From Chitinophaga sp. XS-30 (GTDB lineage: Bacteria; Bacteroidota; Bacteroidia; Chitinophagales; Chitinophagaceae), in assembly GCF_008086345.1 (NCBI RefSeq), contig NZ_CP043006.1:556032-620031 (forward strand): DNA of 64,000 bases. The letters are read 5' to 3'. The notes below the pieces were generated by a model. That model did not search any database. It was given only the letters and a program-made list of their open reading frames with translations, and was not told the DNA's origin. The position numbers were made by a program, and so were the translations under genes. This document shows positions 44,544 to 52,825 of this stretch, piece after piece (within the stretch, counting starts at the first letter, position 1; every line of letters starts with the position of its first letter).

Positions 44544-44774
44544 AGGATATGGCCGAACCTGCGGCAAGCAGGGAAAGACTGGGGCTGTCCGATGTAATGG
44601 GGCTTCAGGCAATGACGGCCTGATATATCAGCACCATCACTCCGGGCAGCGGGGTTTTCAGGGTTTCCAAATTCAGGATGCAAGACCGGTAAAAACGTGG
44701 CGTTTACAAGGGCAACAAACAACGAATGAACGTTGTCCGCAAAAGGCAATGACCATGCATCAGGCAGGTCTTAT

Positions 44775-44984
44775 TTATACTTTCTGGCAGTTCCTGAGAT
44801 ATATAAATACATCATCCAGCTCAATCTGTTTCAATTGATAGGCAAGCCGGGTTTTCAGGTCCTCCGTTTCTTCTCTGATTTTTTTGTACTGGTCTTTTAA
44901 TACCTGATATCTGGCCGTTATTTCCTCGGACGTGGCGGATTGGTCCAAAGCCAGTATATCATACGCCTTCTCTTCGGTTATCAT
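44775..44984 (-). CDS. Small J-domain-like hypothetical protein
   Basis: 69 residues. The N-terminal half, EEKAYDILALDQSATSEEIT, resembles helices I and II of a J domain (YDILGL...A..EEI...Y), but the HPD tripeptide that contacts DnaK is absent (RYQVLKDQYKK), so it is not a working co-chaperone by the usual rule. The rest is a charged helix ending in a single Cys (YLRNCQKV). Codon use fits a real gene. It stands alone, facing tadA. Confidence 0.55.
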   Translation of the reverse strand: MITEEKAYDILALDQSATSEEITARYQVLKDQYKKIREETEDLKTRLAYQLKQIELDDVFIYLRNCQKV

Positions 44985-45069
44985 AGTGATAAGTATTACC
45001 TCAAAAAACTATCCAAATGAACTCCGTGTCTAATTCAGGCTACTAATTTAGTGGAGTTTGACTCCCCGG

Positions 45070-45093
45070 AAAATACCCAAGCTTGGGTATTTT
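45070..45093. repeat. Perfect 24-bp palindrome
   Basis: AAAATACCCAAG joined directly to its reverse complement, with a HindIII-type AAGCTT at the centre, about 130 bp downstream of the LuxR-type gene and 86 bp upstream of the small J-like ORF. With no loop it is a poor hairpin; it may be an operator, or a weak terminator of the LuxR-type gene, since TTTT follows on either strand. Confidence 0.6.
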
Positions 45094-45220
45094 TGGGCGC
45101 GTCCAAATCGCGCGGAAATGTGCGTCCCCGGCCGTTATAAATTAGAAATGGAAATATGTAAACTGATTATCAATGGTAAAAAATATTCATTTGTTTGCAA
45201 TTGCTATTCGTTTCGGAGAA

Positions 45221-45922
45221 TTACTGCAAACCGATCTGTTTGGCCAGGGCAACAAGTTCCGGGGTATTGCGCACTTTTAATTTGAGGCGGATATTCTTGC
45301 GATGGGTTTCAATGGTATATCTGCTGAGGTTGAGTTTCTCTGCGATCTCTTTGTTGTTATGGCCGCGCGCTGCCAGGATGAAGATGTCTTTTTCCCTTGC
45401 CGTCAGCTTGTTCAGCACATCTTCGTTCCGGCGGCGGAGCAGTTCCCGCAATGCTTCGCTGATCTGGCTGCCGGTGTCGATGGCATAGGAGAAATCCAGG
45501 AACACGCAGATCACGTCTTCCACATTCCCTTCTCCGTCGAAAGTGAAGGGCAGCCCTAATCCTACCAGCCATACCCATTCGTTCTGCCCCCGCTTGCGCA
45601 CCCGCAGCAGGCCGCCAAACATCCCTTTCTTGTCCTGGAACGATTGCTGGGAAATATCAAGAATGGCTGCGTCATCCGGGTGAGTGATGGCTTTGAAAAA
45701 GTCGGTGCCGAGTGAGAGGATCTCTTCCAGGGAATAACCCATTGTGTCTGATAGCTGCCGGTTACACCAGTTGACGGCCTTTTGGGAATTGTTGGAAGTA
45801 TATATCATTGCAGGCATTTTATGTACAACTGCCTCCAGATGTTCAAGCCGGCTCCTCAATTGCGCGTTCTCCGAAATCAACGTTTCCAGAGAATCGCGTG
45901 GTTCTGTGCCCATGTCCTGCAT
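45221..45922 (-). CDS. PAS domain plus LuxR-type DNA-binding regulator
   Basis: 233 residues. A short coiled region (about 1-27) leads into a PAS domain (about 25-140; MIYTSNNSQKAVNWCNRQLS, then WVWLVGLGLPFTFDGEGNVE). The C-terminal 65 residues are a GerE/LuxR helix-turn-helix: LTAREKDIFILAARGHNNKE, then IAEKLNLSRYTIETHRKNIR. There is no phosphoacceptor receiver domain, so it probably senses a ligand or redox cue through PAS. An alternative start is Met4 (MGTEPRDS). A perfect small palindrome lies 4 bp upstream of the start. Confidence 0.9.
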   Translation of the reverse strand: MQDMGTEPRDSLETLISENAQLRSRLEHLEAVVHKMPAMIYTSNNSQKAVNWCNRQLSDTMGYSLEEILSLGTDFFKAITHPDDAAILDISQQSFQDKKGMFGGLLRVRKRGQNEWVWLVGLGLPFTFDGEGNVEDVICVFLDFSYAIDTGSQISEALRELLRRRNEDVLNKLTAREKDIFILAARGHNNKEIAEKLNLSRYTIETHRKNIRLKLKVRNTPELVALAKQIGLQ

Positions 45923-45925
45923 ATA

Positions 45926-45940
45926 TTTGTTTTAAACAAA
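45926..45940. promoter_or_regulatory. Palindrome at the LuxR-type gene start
   Basis: TTTGTTT-T-AAACAAA, a perfect 7+7 palindrome with one central base, four bases upstream of the start codon. The position would block translation or late promoter steps, so autoregulation is possible. Confidence 0.35.
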
Positions 45941-46090
45941 CAATAGTGAAAACTAACGATGAATACTATACGAATATAATTAAATGCTAAGTAACGGTTA
46001 TAACACCTTTATGTAAATATAAAAGAATTGGCCATATATCCAACCGTTGTTAACATGCCGGGCCTCCCCGGATCGGGGTTTTCATAAAGG

Positions 46091-46122
46091 TTTGACAATT
46101 CCCTCATTAGGCAGTATTTTTG
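46091..46122 (+). promoter_or_regulatory. Promoter of the superoxide dismutase gene
   Basis: TTTG (46091-46094), 20 bases, then TATTTTTG (46115-46122), a full match to the Bacteroidota TTTG/TAnnTTTG promoter. It predicts a start near 46129 and a leader of about 40 bases before the ATG at 46169. Confidence 0.7.
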
Positions 46123-46168
46123 ATGCTCTAAGAAAAAAGCAATTCTTTAACCCATAAAAAATTGGATT

Positions 46169-46762
46169 ATGGCATTTACACTTCCTGCTTTGCCGTACGC
46201 TACGGATGCGCTGGAACCGCACATCGACAAGCAAACGATGGAGATCCATCACGGCAAGCACCACCAGGCTTATGTTGACAACCTGAATAAGGCGATCGCA
46301 GGCACGGAGCACGAGAATAAATCACTGGAAGAACTGGTAGCCAATGCCGGCAGCATCAGCCCGGCAGTAAGGAATAACGGCGGTGGTCACTGGAATCACA
46401 GCTTCTTCTGGGAAAGCCTCGGCCCCAAAGCCGGCGGCACTCCTACCGGCAAACTGGCGGATGCGATCAACAGTACTTTCGGTTCTTTTGATGCATTCAA
46501 AGAAAAATTCAATGCTGCAGGCGCTACCCGCTTTGGTTCCGGCTGGGCATGGCTGATCGAGAAAGACGGCAAGCTGGAGATCACTTCCACGCCTAACCAG
46601 GATAATCCCCTGATGGACGTTGCGGAAGTTAAAGGCAAGCCCATTCTGGGTGTGGACGTATGGGAACATGCGTACTACCTCAAATACCAGAACCGCAGGC
46701 CCGAATACCTGGCCGCTTTCTGGAACGCTGTGAACTGGGATGCAGTAAGCAAAAGGTTCTAA
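46169..46762 (+). CDS. sodA: Superoxide dismutase (Mn/Fe family)
   Basis: 197 residues, the usual length. It converts superoxide to oxygen and peroxide. Metal ligands are His27 (EIHHGKHH), His77 ([10 protein letters not shown]), Asp163 and His167 ([14 protein letters not shown]). The Gly at the position of the Fe-enzyme Gln (GGGHWNH) and the NQDNP Gln144 favour the Mn or cambialistic type, though metal use cannot be settled by sequence. No signal peptide, so it is cytoplasmic. It is monocistronic, with a matched promoter at 46091-46122 and a terminator at 46784-46821. Confidence 0.96.
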   Translation: MAFTLPALPYATDALEPHIDKQTMEIHHGKHHQAYVDNLNKAIAGTEHENKSLEELVANAGSISPAVRNNGGGHWNHSFFWESLGPKAGGTPTGKLADAINSTFGSFDAFKEKFNAAGATRFGSGWAWLIEKDGKLEITSTPNQDNPLMDVAEVKGKPILGVDVWEHAYYLKYQNRRPEYLAAFWNAVNWDAVSKRF

Positions 46763-46783
46763 GGCTGTAAAAGCATTTTCAGA

Positions 46784-46821
46784 AAAAAGGCTGTATCGGA
46801 GATTCCTGATACAGCCTTTTT
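46784..46821 (+). terminator. Intrinsic terminator after sodA
   Basis: A 14-base perfect stem from AAAAAGGCTGTATC to GATACAGCCTTTTT with a ten-base loop. Its A/T ends make it able to work for the convergent DUF1080 gene on the minus strand as well. Confidence 0.9.
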
Positions 46822-46845
46822 ATTATTCACGCCATTACGGCGATA

Positions 46846-47622
46846 CTACAATTCCCTGATCTTGAAATTTTTGAACCATATCTCACTGCCGTGGTCCTGC
46901 ACGCAGATATGTCCTTTTTTCGCCACACCGTACCCTTTGTATTCCTTCCATTTACCGGAGGTTTTCTTTTTCTGCCATTCATCGGTCCACATTTCGGAAT
47001 CCACCACTTTCTCTCCGTTCAGCCAGTGCTCAACATGACCGTTGTTCACGACGATCTTTGTGTGGTTCCACTCGCCTATTGGTTTTGCCGCCAGTTTGGA
47101 AGGCGGGTCCATGGCGTAATTGGCGCCTGATTTCTGCCAGTCTTCCAGTTTTTCCGGGAAGTTCTCGTCGTCTATCAGCTGGTATTCCGGACCGCTCATG
47201 TAGGGTGCGTCAAATTCTTCGGTCACGAGGTAAAGGATACCGCTGTTGCCCTGCGGCGCGATCTTCCAGTCTGCTTCGAGCTCGAAGTTCTCATACTGGT
47301 CATTGGTGATGAGGTCCCCGCGCATATCGCTTTTGTCGGTAGCGCTGCCGGTACAGTGGAGCGTGCCGTCCAGTACGCCCCAGGTATTGGATTCCTTGTT
47401 TTTATAGATACGCCATCCGTCCAGGTTATTGCCGTTGAACAGGAGCTTCCATCCTGCGGCCTGCTCTTCAGCAGTGAGGGTATTGGCGGGAGGTTCCATG
47501 GCTGCTCTGTTTGCGCTGCCGATGGCCGTATCCGCACCGGAGCCCTGATTGTTCGGATTATTCCCGCAGGAGGCCGCTGCAATGGCAATAGCACAGGCTG
47601 CCGGGAGCAATAATCTTTTCAT
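46846..47622 (-). CDS. DUF1080 / 3-keto-disaccharide hydrolase-like lipoprotein
   Basis: 258 residues. The N-terminus (RLLLPAACAIAIAAASCGNN) is a lipoprotein signal with lipobox AAASC. The rest is the DUF1080 concanavalin-like fold: GWKLLFNGNNLDGWRIYK, ENFELEADWKIAPQGNSGIL, GPEYQLIDDENFPEKLEDWQ, HVEHWLNGEKV. Members have been shown to hydrolyse 3-keto-glycosides. It is 11 bp downstream of the Tat-exported oxidoreductase gene on the same strand, which could make or use the keto sugar, so the two probably work as one pathway at the cell envelope. Confidence 0.88.
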   Translation of the reverse strand: MKRLLLPAACAIAIAAASCGNNPNNQGSGADTAIGSANRAAMEPPANTLTAEEQAAGWKLLFNGNNLDGWRIYKNKESNTWGVLDGTLHCTGSATDKSDMRGDLITNDQYENFELEADWKIAPQGNSGILYLVTEEFDAPYMSGPEYQLIDDENFPEKLEDWQKSGANYAMDPPSKLAAKPIGEWNHTKIVVNNGHVEHWLNGEKVVDSEMWTDEWQKKKTSGKWKEYKGYGVAKKGHICVQDHGSEIWFKNFKIREL

Positions 47623-47633
47623 CTGTTAGTATT

Positions 47634-49022
47634 TTACTTGTTTACGGTTTTCAGGTTCTTCGGGTCCCAGTACATGATCTTGTTCTCGAAATAGCTGTCG
47701 TTGCACAGCAATGCAGGCGCTGCGGCGCGGAAGCCGAACAGGGCGTCTTCACTGACCTTTCCTTTTGTGCGCATGGCATTGAACAGATTGTAAAAGTGAT
47801 CGAAGTGCGCGCCTTTATATCCTTCCTCCGCGGCATACTCCAGCTTGTCCGGCGGCAGCATATCTTTCCGCTCGTACACGTATTGTTTGCCGGTATCTTT
47901 CTGCTCTTTGGTCTGCAACAGGGGATCGTCCGTAGCGGCGTAGGCTTTGTTGCGATAGAGGGTTACTTTGTCCCACTCCACGGTCATGGAGCCTTCGCTG
48001 CCTACCATGCGCAGGTAATTGGTACCGCCGGTACCGTCTACAAAGTTCACCCGGAGGGAGAGATTGAAGGCGGGGTGGATATCGGTCTGCGGGTAATCGA
48101 ACATGCCGAGCATGACATCGGGCACTTCACGGCCATCTTTCCAGTAGCGGAGGCCGCCGGTAGCCATGATCTTATCCGGACCAATGGAGCCGGTCACCAG
48201 GTGCAGGCTGGAGAACAGGTGTACGAACAGGTCTCCGGAAACGCCGGTGCCGTAATCCCGGTAATTCCGCCAGCGGAAGAAACGCAGCGGATCGAAGGGC
48301 CGTTTTTTATTGTTGGCGATGAAGGCGTCCCAGCCCACGGTAGCGGGGGAAGCATCTTCGGGGATGGGGTACTGCCAGGCGCCGAAGGGCGACATGCGGG
48401 CCCAGAAGCCTTCCGCGTAGTTCAATTGCCCGATAGCGCCGTCTTTCAGCAATTCGCGGGCCTTTTCATTACCCAGGGAGCTGACGCCCTGGCTGCCTAC
48501 TTCGTACACAATGCCTTTGTTCCTGTTCTGCGCTTCCACAACGGCAGCGCCTTCGGAGACATCATGCACCATCGGTTTTTCACAATAGACGCTTTTGCCT
48601 TTGTTCATGGCTGCTACGGATATGTCCTTATGCCAGCTGTCCGGTGTGGCAATGATCACGGCATCCACATCCTTGCGTTCCAGGATCTCCTTGTAGTCGC
48701 GGGTGGTATAGATGTGACTGCCCCATTTCTTTTTGGCATCGGCGAGACGGCCATCGTAGAGGTCGCAGGCGGCCACCAGCTTCACACCGGGCACCTGGAT
48801 GGCGGTGGATGCATCGGCAACGCCCATACCTCCGGCGCCGATCAGCGCCACCTGTATCTGGTCGTTCGCACTGTAATGGTCCTTCTGACGGCGAAGCTGC
48901 TCAAGGCTTCGCTTCCTGTCTGCTGCTGTAATGATACCGGGAAACAGGGAAGCGCCGACTACTCCTTTAGCCAGTTTGGTAATGAAGCCGCGGCGTGAGT
49001 TTCCTTTTGAATGTTCTGTCAT
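47634..49022 (-). CDS. Tat-exported Gfo/Idh/MocA family oxidoreductase
   Basis: 462 residues from the ATG at 49022; an upstream extension to 49166 is not supported. The N-terminus TEHSKGNSRRGFITKLAKGV is a twin-arginine signal (SRRGF-I-T-K), so the protein is exported folded, with its cofactor. The Rossmann motif is VALIGAGGMGVADAS, and CEKPMVHDVSEGAAVVEAQ is the family substrate-loop element. These enzymes oxidise or epimerise sugars with bound NAD(P). Pairing with DUF1080 downstream suggests a 3-keto-glycoside pathway. Confidence 0.9.
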   Translation of the reverse strand: MTEHSKGNSRRGFITKLAKGVVGASLFPGIITAADRKRSLEQLRRQKDHYSANDQIQVALIGAGGMGVADASTAIQVPGVKLVAACDLYDGRLADAKKKWGSHIYTTRDYKEILERKDVDAVIIATPDSWHKDISVAAMNKGKSVYCEKPMVHDVSEGAAVVEAQNRNKGIVYEVGSQGVSSLGNEKARELLKDGAIGQLNYAEGFWARMSPFGAWQYPIPEDASPATVGWDAFIANNKKRPFDPLRFFRWRNYRDYGTGVSGDLFVHLFSSLHLVTGSIGPDKIMATGGLRYWKDGREVPDVMLGMFDYPQTDIHPAFNLSLRVNFVDGTGGTNYLRMVGSEGSMTVEWDKVTLYRNKAYAATDDPLLQTKEQKDTGKQYVYERKDMLPPDKLEYAAEEGYKGAHFDHFYNLFNAMRTKGKVSEDALFGFRAAAPALLCNDSYFENKIMYWDPKNLKTVNK

Positions 49023-49378
49023 GCTGTTTGCTTTTATAGTTTGGACGTGGTTTTCGGGAAATGTTAATTTAACGATTATATCCTGTAAATCATCATACTT
49101 TTCTGCCGGGAGGGCCGGTGTATAACGACAATAAAGTCTGCCAGGCGGCGTAGCGGAACACTGCATTCATACAAAACAAATAAAGATAACAGGTATAAAA
49201 AAACGAAAAACAATTTACCCGTGCAATGTAAAACACGGATAAATTGTCAATTCGTTGATGATTTACGGGGATTGAGCGTTTTGTGGCGGGGCACTGGCGG
49301 CTGCGCCTGCTCAACCACCGGAGTTGCATTTTTGCGGTGGGGCAAGCGGGAATGCATGCTCATGGCCGGCGCCGCGGC
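49023..49378. other. Intergenic region, nothing definite
   Basis: 356 bp between two minus-strand genes. An open frame on the minus strand (49093-49329) lacks coding character. The promoter of the oxidoreductase gene should lie here, but no convincing box pair was seen. Confidence 0.4.
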
Positions 49379-51040
49379 CTAATTCTTTCTCCCGGTCAGC
49401 AACTGCTGGTATTTCTCCGGCTGATGCAGCAGCGCTACCGCTTCATCCACATCCTTATCCCAGGAAAGCCCTTTCTCGATCCTTCCCTGCTGCGGGTAGT
49501 ATCGGTTCATGATCTCTTCTTCCAGCAACTGCTTGATCTCGGTCTTGTTCCGCAGCAGGTCCTGCTTTTTATCGTGCTTCATTTTGGCCTGCAGCGCTTC
49601 GAATTCTTTTGAGAGCCCATCGAAGTATTTTTCCCTTTCAGCGGTATTGCGGAACATTTCCAGCGCTTCTTCGCTGCGGGTTTTATAGCTGTAGTCCTTC
49701 CCATCCAGGAACTCCCCGAAGTCCTCGAATTCCGCTTCGGTAAGCGAGAACTCGGCTGCCGGTTTTACCTGGGGATGGGCGTAATAGTAGCGGGTGGCAT
49801 AGTCGAAAATATATTGCTTGCGAAGCAGGGTCACGGCTACCTGGCTGAGCATGGTGCTTTCCACTTTGGCATCCGGCTCTATGCCGCCGCCGTCTTTCAC
49901 GGGCCGGCCGGCTGCTGTGGTGAACGAACGGCGCAGGGAATCCGGCACATAATCGGCTTCGCCTTCCTCGTTCCGGGTGGAATAGTCGATCGCCTGGATG
50001 CAGCGGCCGCTGGGGGTATAATACCGGGCGGTGGTCACTTTCAGTTTGGCGTTATAGGGCAGGGGACGGGTGGTTTGCACCAGTCCTTTGCCATAGGAGC
50101 GTTGCCCTACAACAAGGCCACGGTCCAGGTCCTGCACCGCACCCGCCACGATCTCTGCGGCTGAAGCGGAGGAGCGGCTGGTCAGCACCACCAGCGGGAT
50201 GTTCAGGTCCACGGCGGGCTGCATGGTCTTGTATTCCCGGTCCCAGCTTTTCACCTTGCCTTTGGTGCTGACGATCAGTTGATGCTTGTCGATAAAGATA
50301 TTGGAGAGGGTCACGGCTTCTTCCAGCAGGCCGCCGGGGTTGCCGCGCAGGTCCAGCACCACGCCTTTCAGCTGCGGGTTGCTCTTTTTCAGCTGCTCGA
50401 AGCTTTCCTGCACCTGCAGACCGCTGTTTTCTGTGAACTGCGTCATTTTAATATACCCGATGTCGTTGCGGATCACGCCGGCAAAGCTGACCGGTTTAAC
50501 ATTGATATCCTCCCTGACGATCCTGCGGGGTGTTTCCTGGCCATTCAGGGGATGCCTGAATACCATATTCAGCACGGTGCCGGGATTACCTTTCAGGATA
50601 CTGCTGACATCCTCCTGGGCCATACCTTTGGCGCTTTTGCCGTCCAGGGATACGATGATGTCTCCGGGTTTCACGCCGGCTTTGGCCATGGGGCTGCCTT
50701 CGTACACATCGGTAATGGCCGTCCAGTCCCCGTCCGTATAGATGGAAGCCCCTACGCCACCGTATTTGCCGGTAGCCATGAAGCGCAGTTCATCCAGGTT
50801 CTCTTCGGGCACGAAATCCGTATAGGGGTCCGTTTCCTCCAGCATGGCCTCTATACCTCTGTGCATCAGCTTCTCGGGCGGGAGGTCCTCCACGTAATAG
50901 GTATTCAGCTCGCGGTAGAACGCGGCGAAAATATCAAGGTTCTTGGCGATGAGGAAGTACTTGTCGCTGTTGCGGAATGCGACGAATACCAGGCAGAGGC
51001 CCAGCAGCGAGAACAGTACGATCTTTTTGGATAAACGCAT
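49379..51040 (-). CDS. S41 family C-terminal processing peptidase
   Basis: 553 residues. An N-terminal signal/anchor (IVLFSLLGLCLVFVAF) is followed by a helical region, a PDZ domain (about 95-170, KYGGVGASIYTDGDWTAITD), and the peptidase domain with the nucleophile Ser in SSASAAEIVAGA and the Lys of the Ser/Lys dyad in GQRSYGKGLVQTT. The C-terminal 170 residues are long and charged, as in Bacteroidota CtpA proteins. It acts in the periplasm on proteins with exposed C-termini. It lies 33 bp downstream of yidD in a minus-strand run. Confidence 0.93.
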   Translation of the reverse strand: MRLSKKIVLFSLLGLCLVFVAFRNSDKYFLIAKNLDIFAAFYRELNTYYVEDLPPEKLMHRGIEAMLEETDPYTDFVPEENLDELRFMATGKYGGVGASIYTDGDWTAITDVYEGSPMAKAGVKPGDIIVSLDGKSAKGMAQEDVSSILKGNPGTVLNMVFRHPLNGQETPRRIVREDINVKPVSFAGVIRNDIGYIKMTQFTENSGLQVQESFEQLKKSNPQLKGVVLDLRGNPGGLLEEAVTLSNIFIDKHQLIVSTKGKVKSWDREYKTMQPAVDLNIPLVVLTSRSSASAAEIVAGAVQDLDRGLVVGQRSYGKGLVQTTRPLPYNAKLKVTTARYYTPSGRCIQAIDYSTRNEEGEADYVPDSLRRSFTTAAGRPVKDGGGIEPDAKVESTMLSQVAVTLLRKQYIFDYATRYYYAHPQVKPAAEFSLTEAEFEDFGEFLDGKDYSYKTRSEEALEMFRNTAEREKYFDGLSKEFEALQAKMKHDKKQDLLRNKTEIKQLLEEEIMNRYYPQQGRIEKGLSWDKDVDEAVALLHQPEKYQQLLTGRKN

Positions 51041-51073
51041 GTTGACAATTTAAATGTTGAGGGATGTCCGGTG

Positions 51074-51304
51074 TCAGGGAACCGGATCATGACCATGGCC
51101 TCCCCAGGGATGGCACCGCAGTATCCTGCGGGCGGTGAGCCATGTACCCCTGAAAATACCGTGTTTCTGGTAGGCTTCAAGGCCGTATTGGGAGCAGGTG
51201 GGCGTGAACCGGCAACTGGATCCCAGGAAAGGGCTGAGGCACCATTGATATAGCTTGATCAGAAAAATAAAAGGGAAGCTTAATATAACCGATAGTTTCT
51301 TCAA
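51074..51304 (-). CDS. yidD: Membrane protein insertion efficiency factor YidD
   Basis: 76 residues. The motif [20 protein letters not shown] and the following [19 protein letters not shown] are diagnostic. YidD helps YidC insert membrane proteins. An N-terminal amphipathic/hydrophobic helix is present ([18 protein letters not shown]). It lies 64 bp after rnpA, keeping the conserved rpmH-rnpA-yidD order. Confidence 0.94.
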   Translation of the reverse strand: MKKLSVILSFPFIFLIKLYQWCLSPFLGSSCRFTPTCSQYGLEAYQKHGIFRGTWLTARRILRCHPWGGHGHDPVP

Positions 51305-51368
51305 AAGTTAAAAATTATTCACCAAAAGCAGAACGGCTCCGTTCATCATGTCTGCATCTTTCCGTTCT

Positions 51369-51770
51369 CTACTTTTCACTTTTTGCTGCTTTGGCCAGTC
51401 TTCCTAAAATTACCGAAAATTTGTCGCGGAGGGTAGGTAAATCGGGGATTTTTTTGTCGGTATAGATAAAAAATACGGCCAGTTGGGTCGGGGTGTCCTG
51501 CAGGGCATCATACAGCAGTTGTTTCTGGAGGCGGTAGCACTCCCTGCCGAGGCGTTTGATGCGGTTACGGTCTACCGCACGGGGGAATTTGCGGGATGAT
51601 ACGCTGAAGCCGGCCTGAACGGGGTATTTCTCCGTAGTGAGCTTTGCCGGCATATAGATCACCCGGTAGGGGAAAACAGAAAACGCTTTTCCGTCCCGAA
51701 AAAGCGTTTCAATCATTTTCCTGCTTTTTAACTTCTCTTCCTTGTTAAAAGAATAAGTTTTTATGGCAAT
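51369..51770 (-). CDS. rnpA: Ribonuclease P protein component, probable non-ATG start
   Basis: The protein subunit of RNase P, which trims tRNA 5' ends. The signature SRKFPRAVDRNRIKRLGREC is present. The only in-frame ATG (51716) gives 115 residues starting MIETLF, which lacks the conserved front of the protein. Upstream in the same frame, with no stop, lies TYSFNKEEKLKSRK, which resembles the usual RnpA N-terminus (F-x-K-x-E-R/K-L-K-S-R/K). No ATG, GTG or TTG is available there; initiation would need ATT at 51770 (133 residues, used here) or ATA at 51764 (131 residues). It starts 16-22 bases after the rpmH stop. Confidence 0.85.
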   Translation of the reverse strand: MAIKTYSFNKEEKLKSRKMIETLFRDGKAFSVFPYRVIYMPAKLTTEKYPVQAGFSVSSRKFPRAVDRNRIKRLGRECYRLQKQLLYDALQDTPTQLAVFFIYTDKKIPDLPTLRDKFSVILGRLAKAAKSEK

Positions 51771-51786
51771 ATGCGTTTATTGCGGA

Positions 51787-51942
51787 TTATTTCAGCTTAC
51801 GTTCGTCAGAAACGGTCAGTTTCTTTCTTCCTTTCGCTCTGCGGGATGCCAATACTTTACGGCCGTTGGCAGTTTCCATTCTCTTTCTGAAACCGTGTAC
51901 GCTCTTTCTGCGTCTGTTATGCGGTTGAAAAGTACGTTTCAT
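51787..51942 (-). CDS. rpmH: 50S ribosomal protein L34
   Basis: 51 residues, beginning [20 protein letters not shown] and ending TVSDERKLK, the full conserved L34 sequence. It is a very basic protein of the large subunit. The start codon is embedded in the first copy of a tandem repeat, and the leader of about 185 bases from the promoter at 52135-52164 is made largely of those repeats. rnpA follows within 22 bases. Confidence 0.97.
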   Translation of the reverse strand: MKRTFQPHNRRRKSVHGFRKRMETANGRKVLASRRAKGRKKLTVSDERKLK

Positions 51943-52074
51943 TTGTAGTATATGTTTTTATCAGTGGTCAAATGGGACTACAGTCTCATTTGTAGTATAT
52001 ATTTTATCAGTGGCCAAATGGGACTGCCGTCTCATTTGTAATTTATGTTTTTATAAGTGGTCCGGCGGGGACAA
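51940..52074. repeat. Three tandem 46-47 bp repeats in the rpmH leader
   Basis: Copies begin at 51940, 51987 and 52033. Each contains, on the minus strand, ACTGATAAAAACATATAC-like sequence followed by TACAAATGA; copies 1 and 2 differ at only a few positions, copy 3 is shorter and more divergent (GGACCACTTATAAAAACATA). The first copy includes the rpmH start codon, so the translation-start region has been duplicated twice upstream. This creates extra ATG codons in the leader; one opens a 24-codon frame (52035 to 51961). Confidence 0.85.
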
Positions 52075-52134
52075 CTTAATACCCATCCCGTTTTCAGCTG
52101 GCCGAATACCTTCAGCCCCGTTTAAAACGGAAAG

Positions 52135-52164
52135 CAAAGGTAGGGTAAAAATTTAAAAATCAAA
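52135..52164 (-). promoter_or_regulatory. Promoter of rpmH-rnpA
   Basis: On the minus strand TTTG (52164 to 52161), 18 bases, then TACCTTTG (52142 to 52135), a strong match to the Bacteroidota promoter. Predicted start near 52128, about 185 bases before the rpmH ATG. Confidence 0.75.
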
Positions 52165-52186
52165 AATCAAAAGAAAAAAAGCCTTA

Positions 52187-52221
52187 AAAACAAAAGCAGG
52201 CCTGCCATACGGCCGCCTGCC
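52187..52221 (-). terminator. Probable terminator of the bamA-skp operon
   Basis: GCAGGC (52196-52201) pairs with GCCTGC (52215-52220), with further GGCC pairing in the loop; T-rich sequence follows on the minus strand. It lies 30 bp after the last skp stop and just before the rpmH promoter. Confidence 0.6.
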
Positions 52222-52250
52222 TTTCTATAACTTTTTAACATTTATCTCTC

Positions 52251-52769
52251 TTACTGAACGCCCAGCTTCGTTTTCACGGCGGCCAGGATGTCGTCTCCGG
52301 CGGGAGATACCAGCAGCATGCCTTCAGAGCTGTCGATCACATAAGCATAGCCTTTTTCCTTCGCTACATCTTCAATAGCCTTGCGTGCTTTATCGTACAC
52401 GGGTTTCAGCAGTTCATTCTGCTTGGTGCCGATCTTCTCACGGGCAATGGTTTCATAGTCCTGGATGCGTTTCTGAGCTTCCTGGATCTCTTTCACCTTA
52501 ACTTCCTTCATGGTTTCGCTCATGGGCGGGGTGGCCTGGGAAGCTTTGTCAAACTCCTGCATCTTCTTGTTATATTCATCGATCAGGGTTTTGCTTTCTC
52601 TTTCCAACCCTTGTGCGAAAGTTTCGATATCAGTTTGTGCTTTTTTAGTTTCCGGCATTGCCTGGATCAGGGCCTGGGCATTGATGTGTGCGATTTTGGA
52701 TTGTGCACTTGCCTTTGCGCTGAATAAACCGGTGAATGCAACAAGTGCAATAATTACATACTTCTTCAT
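52251..52769 (-). CDS. OmpH/Skp family periplasmic chaperone (second copy)
   Basis: 172 residues. A signal peptide (KKYVIIALVAFTGLFSAKASAQ up to the cleavage site) is followed by SKIAHINAQALIQAMPETKK and a long coiled coil (about 55-125), the tentacle region of Skp, then a C-terminal strand-forming part. Skp carries unfolded barrel proteins across the periplasm. It is the last gene of the bamA operon and a paralogue of the gene just upstream, as in many Bacteroidota. Either copy may be the main one. Confidence 0.9.
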   Translation of the reverse strand: MKKYVIIALVAFTGLFSAKASAQSKIAHINAQALIQAMPETKKAQTDIETFAQGLERESKTLIDEYNKKMQEFDKASQATPPMSETMKEVKVKEIQEAQKRIQDYETIAREKIGTKQNELLKPVYDKARKAIEDVAKEKGYAYVIDSSEGMLLVSPAGDDILAAVKTKLGVQ

Positions 52770-52825
52770 GATGTTGTCTTGTGTTTAAAAGAAATTAAAA
52801 TGTTATAGGTCAAGTATTTAAGGGA

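Noticed and set aside
49022..49166. Longer N-terminus of the Gfo/Idh/MocA gene
   Set aside because: The added residues come before the twin-arginine signal and would hide it; the ATG at 49022 gives a proper Tat signal.
51940..52074. CRISPR-like repeat array
   Set aside because: Only three tandem copies without spacers, and the sequence carries the rpmH start; no cas genes nearby.
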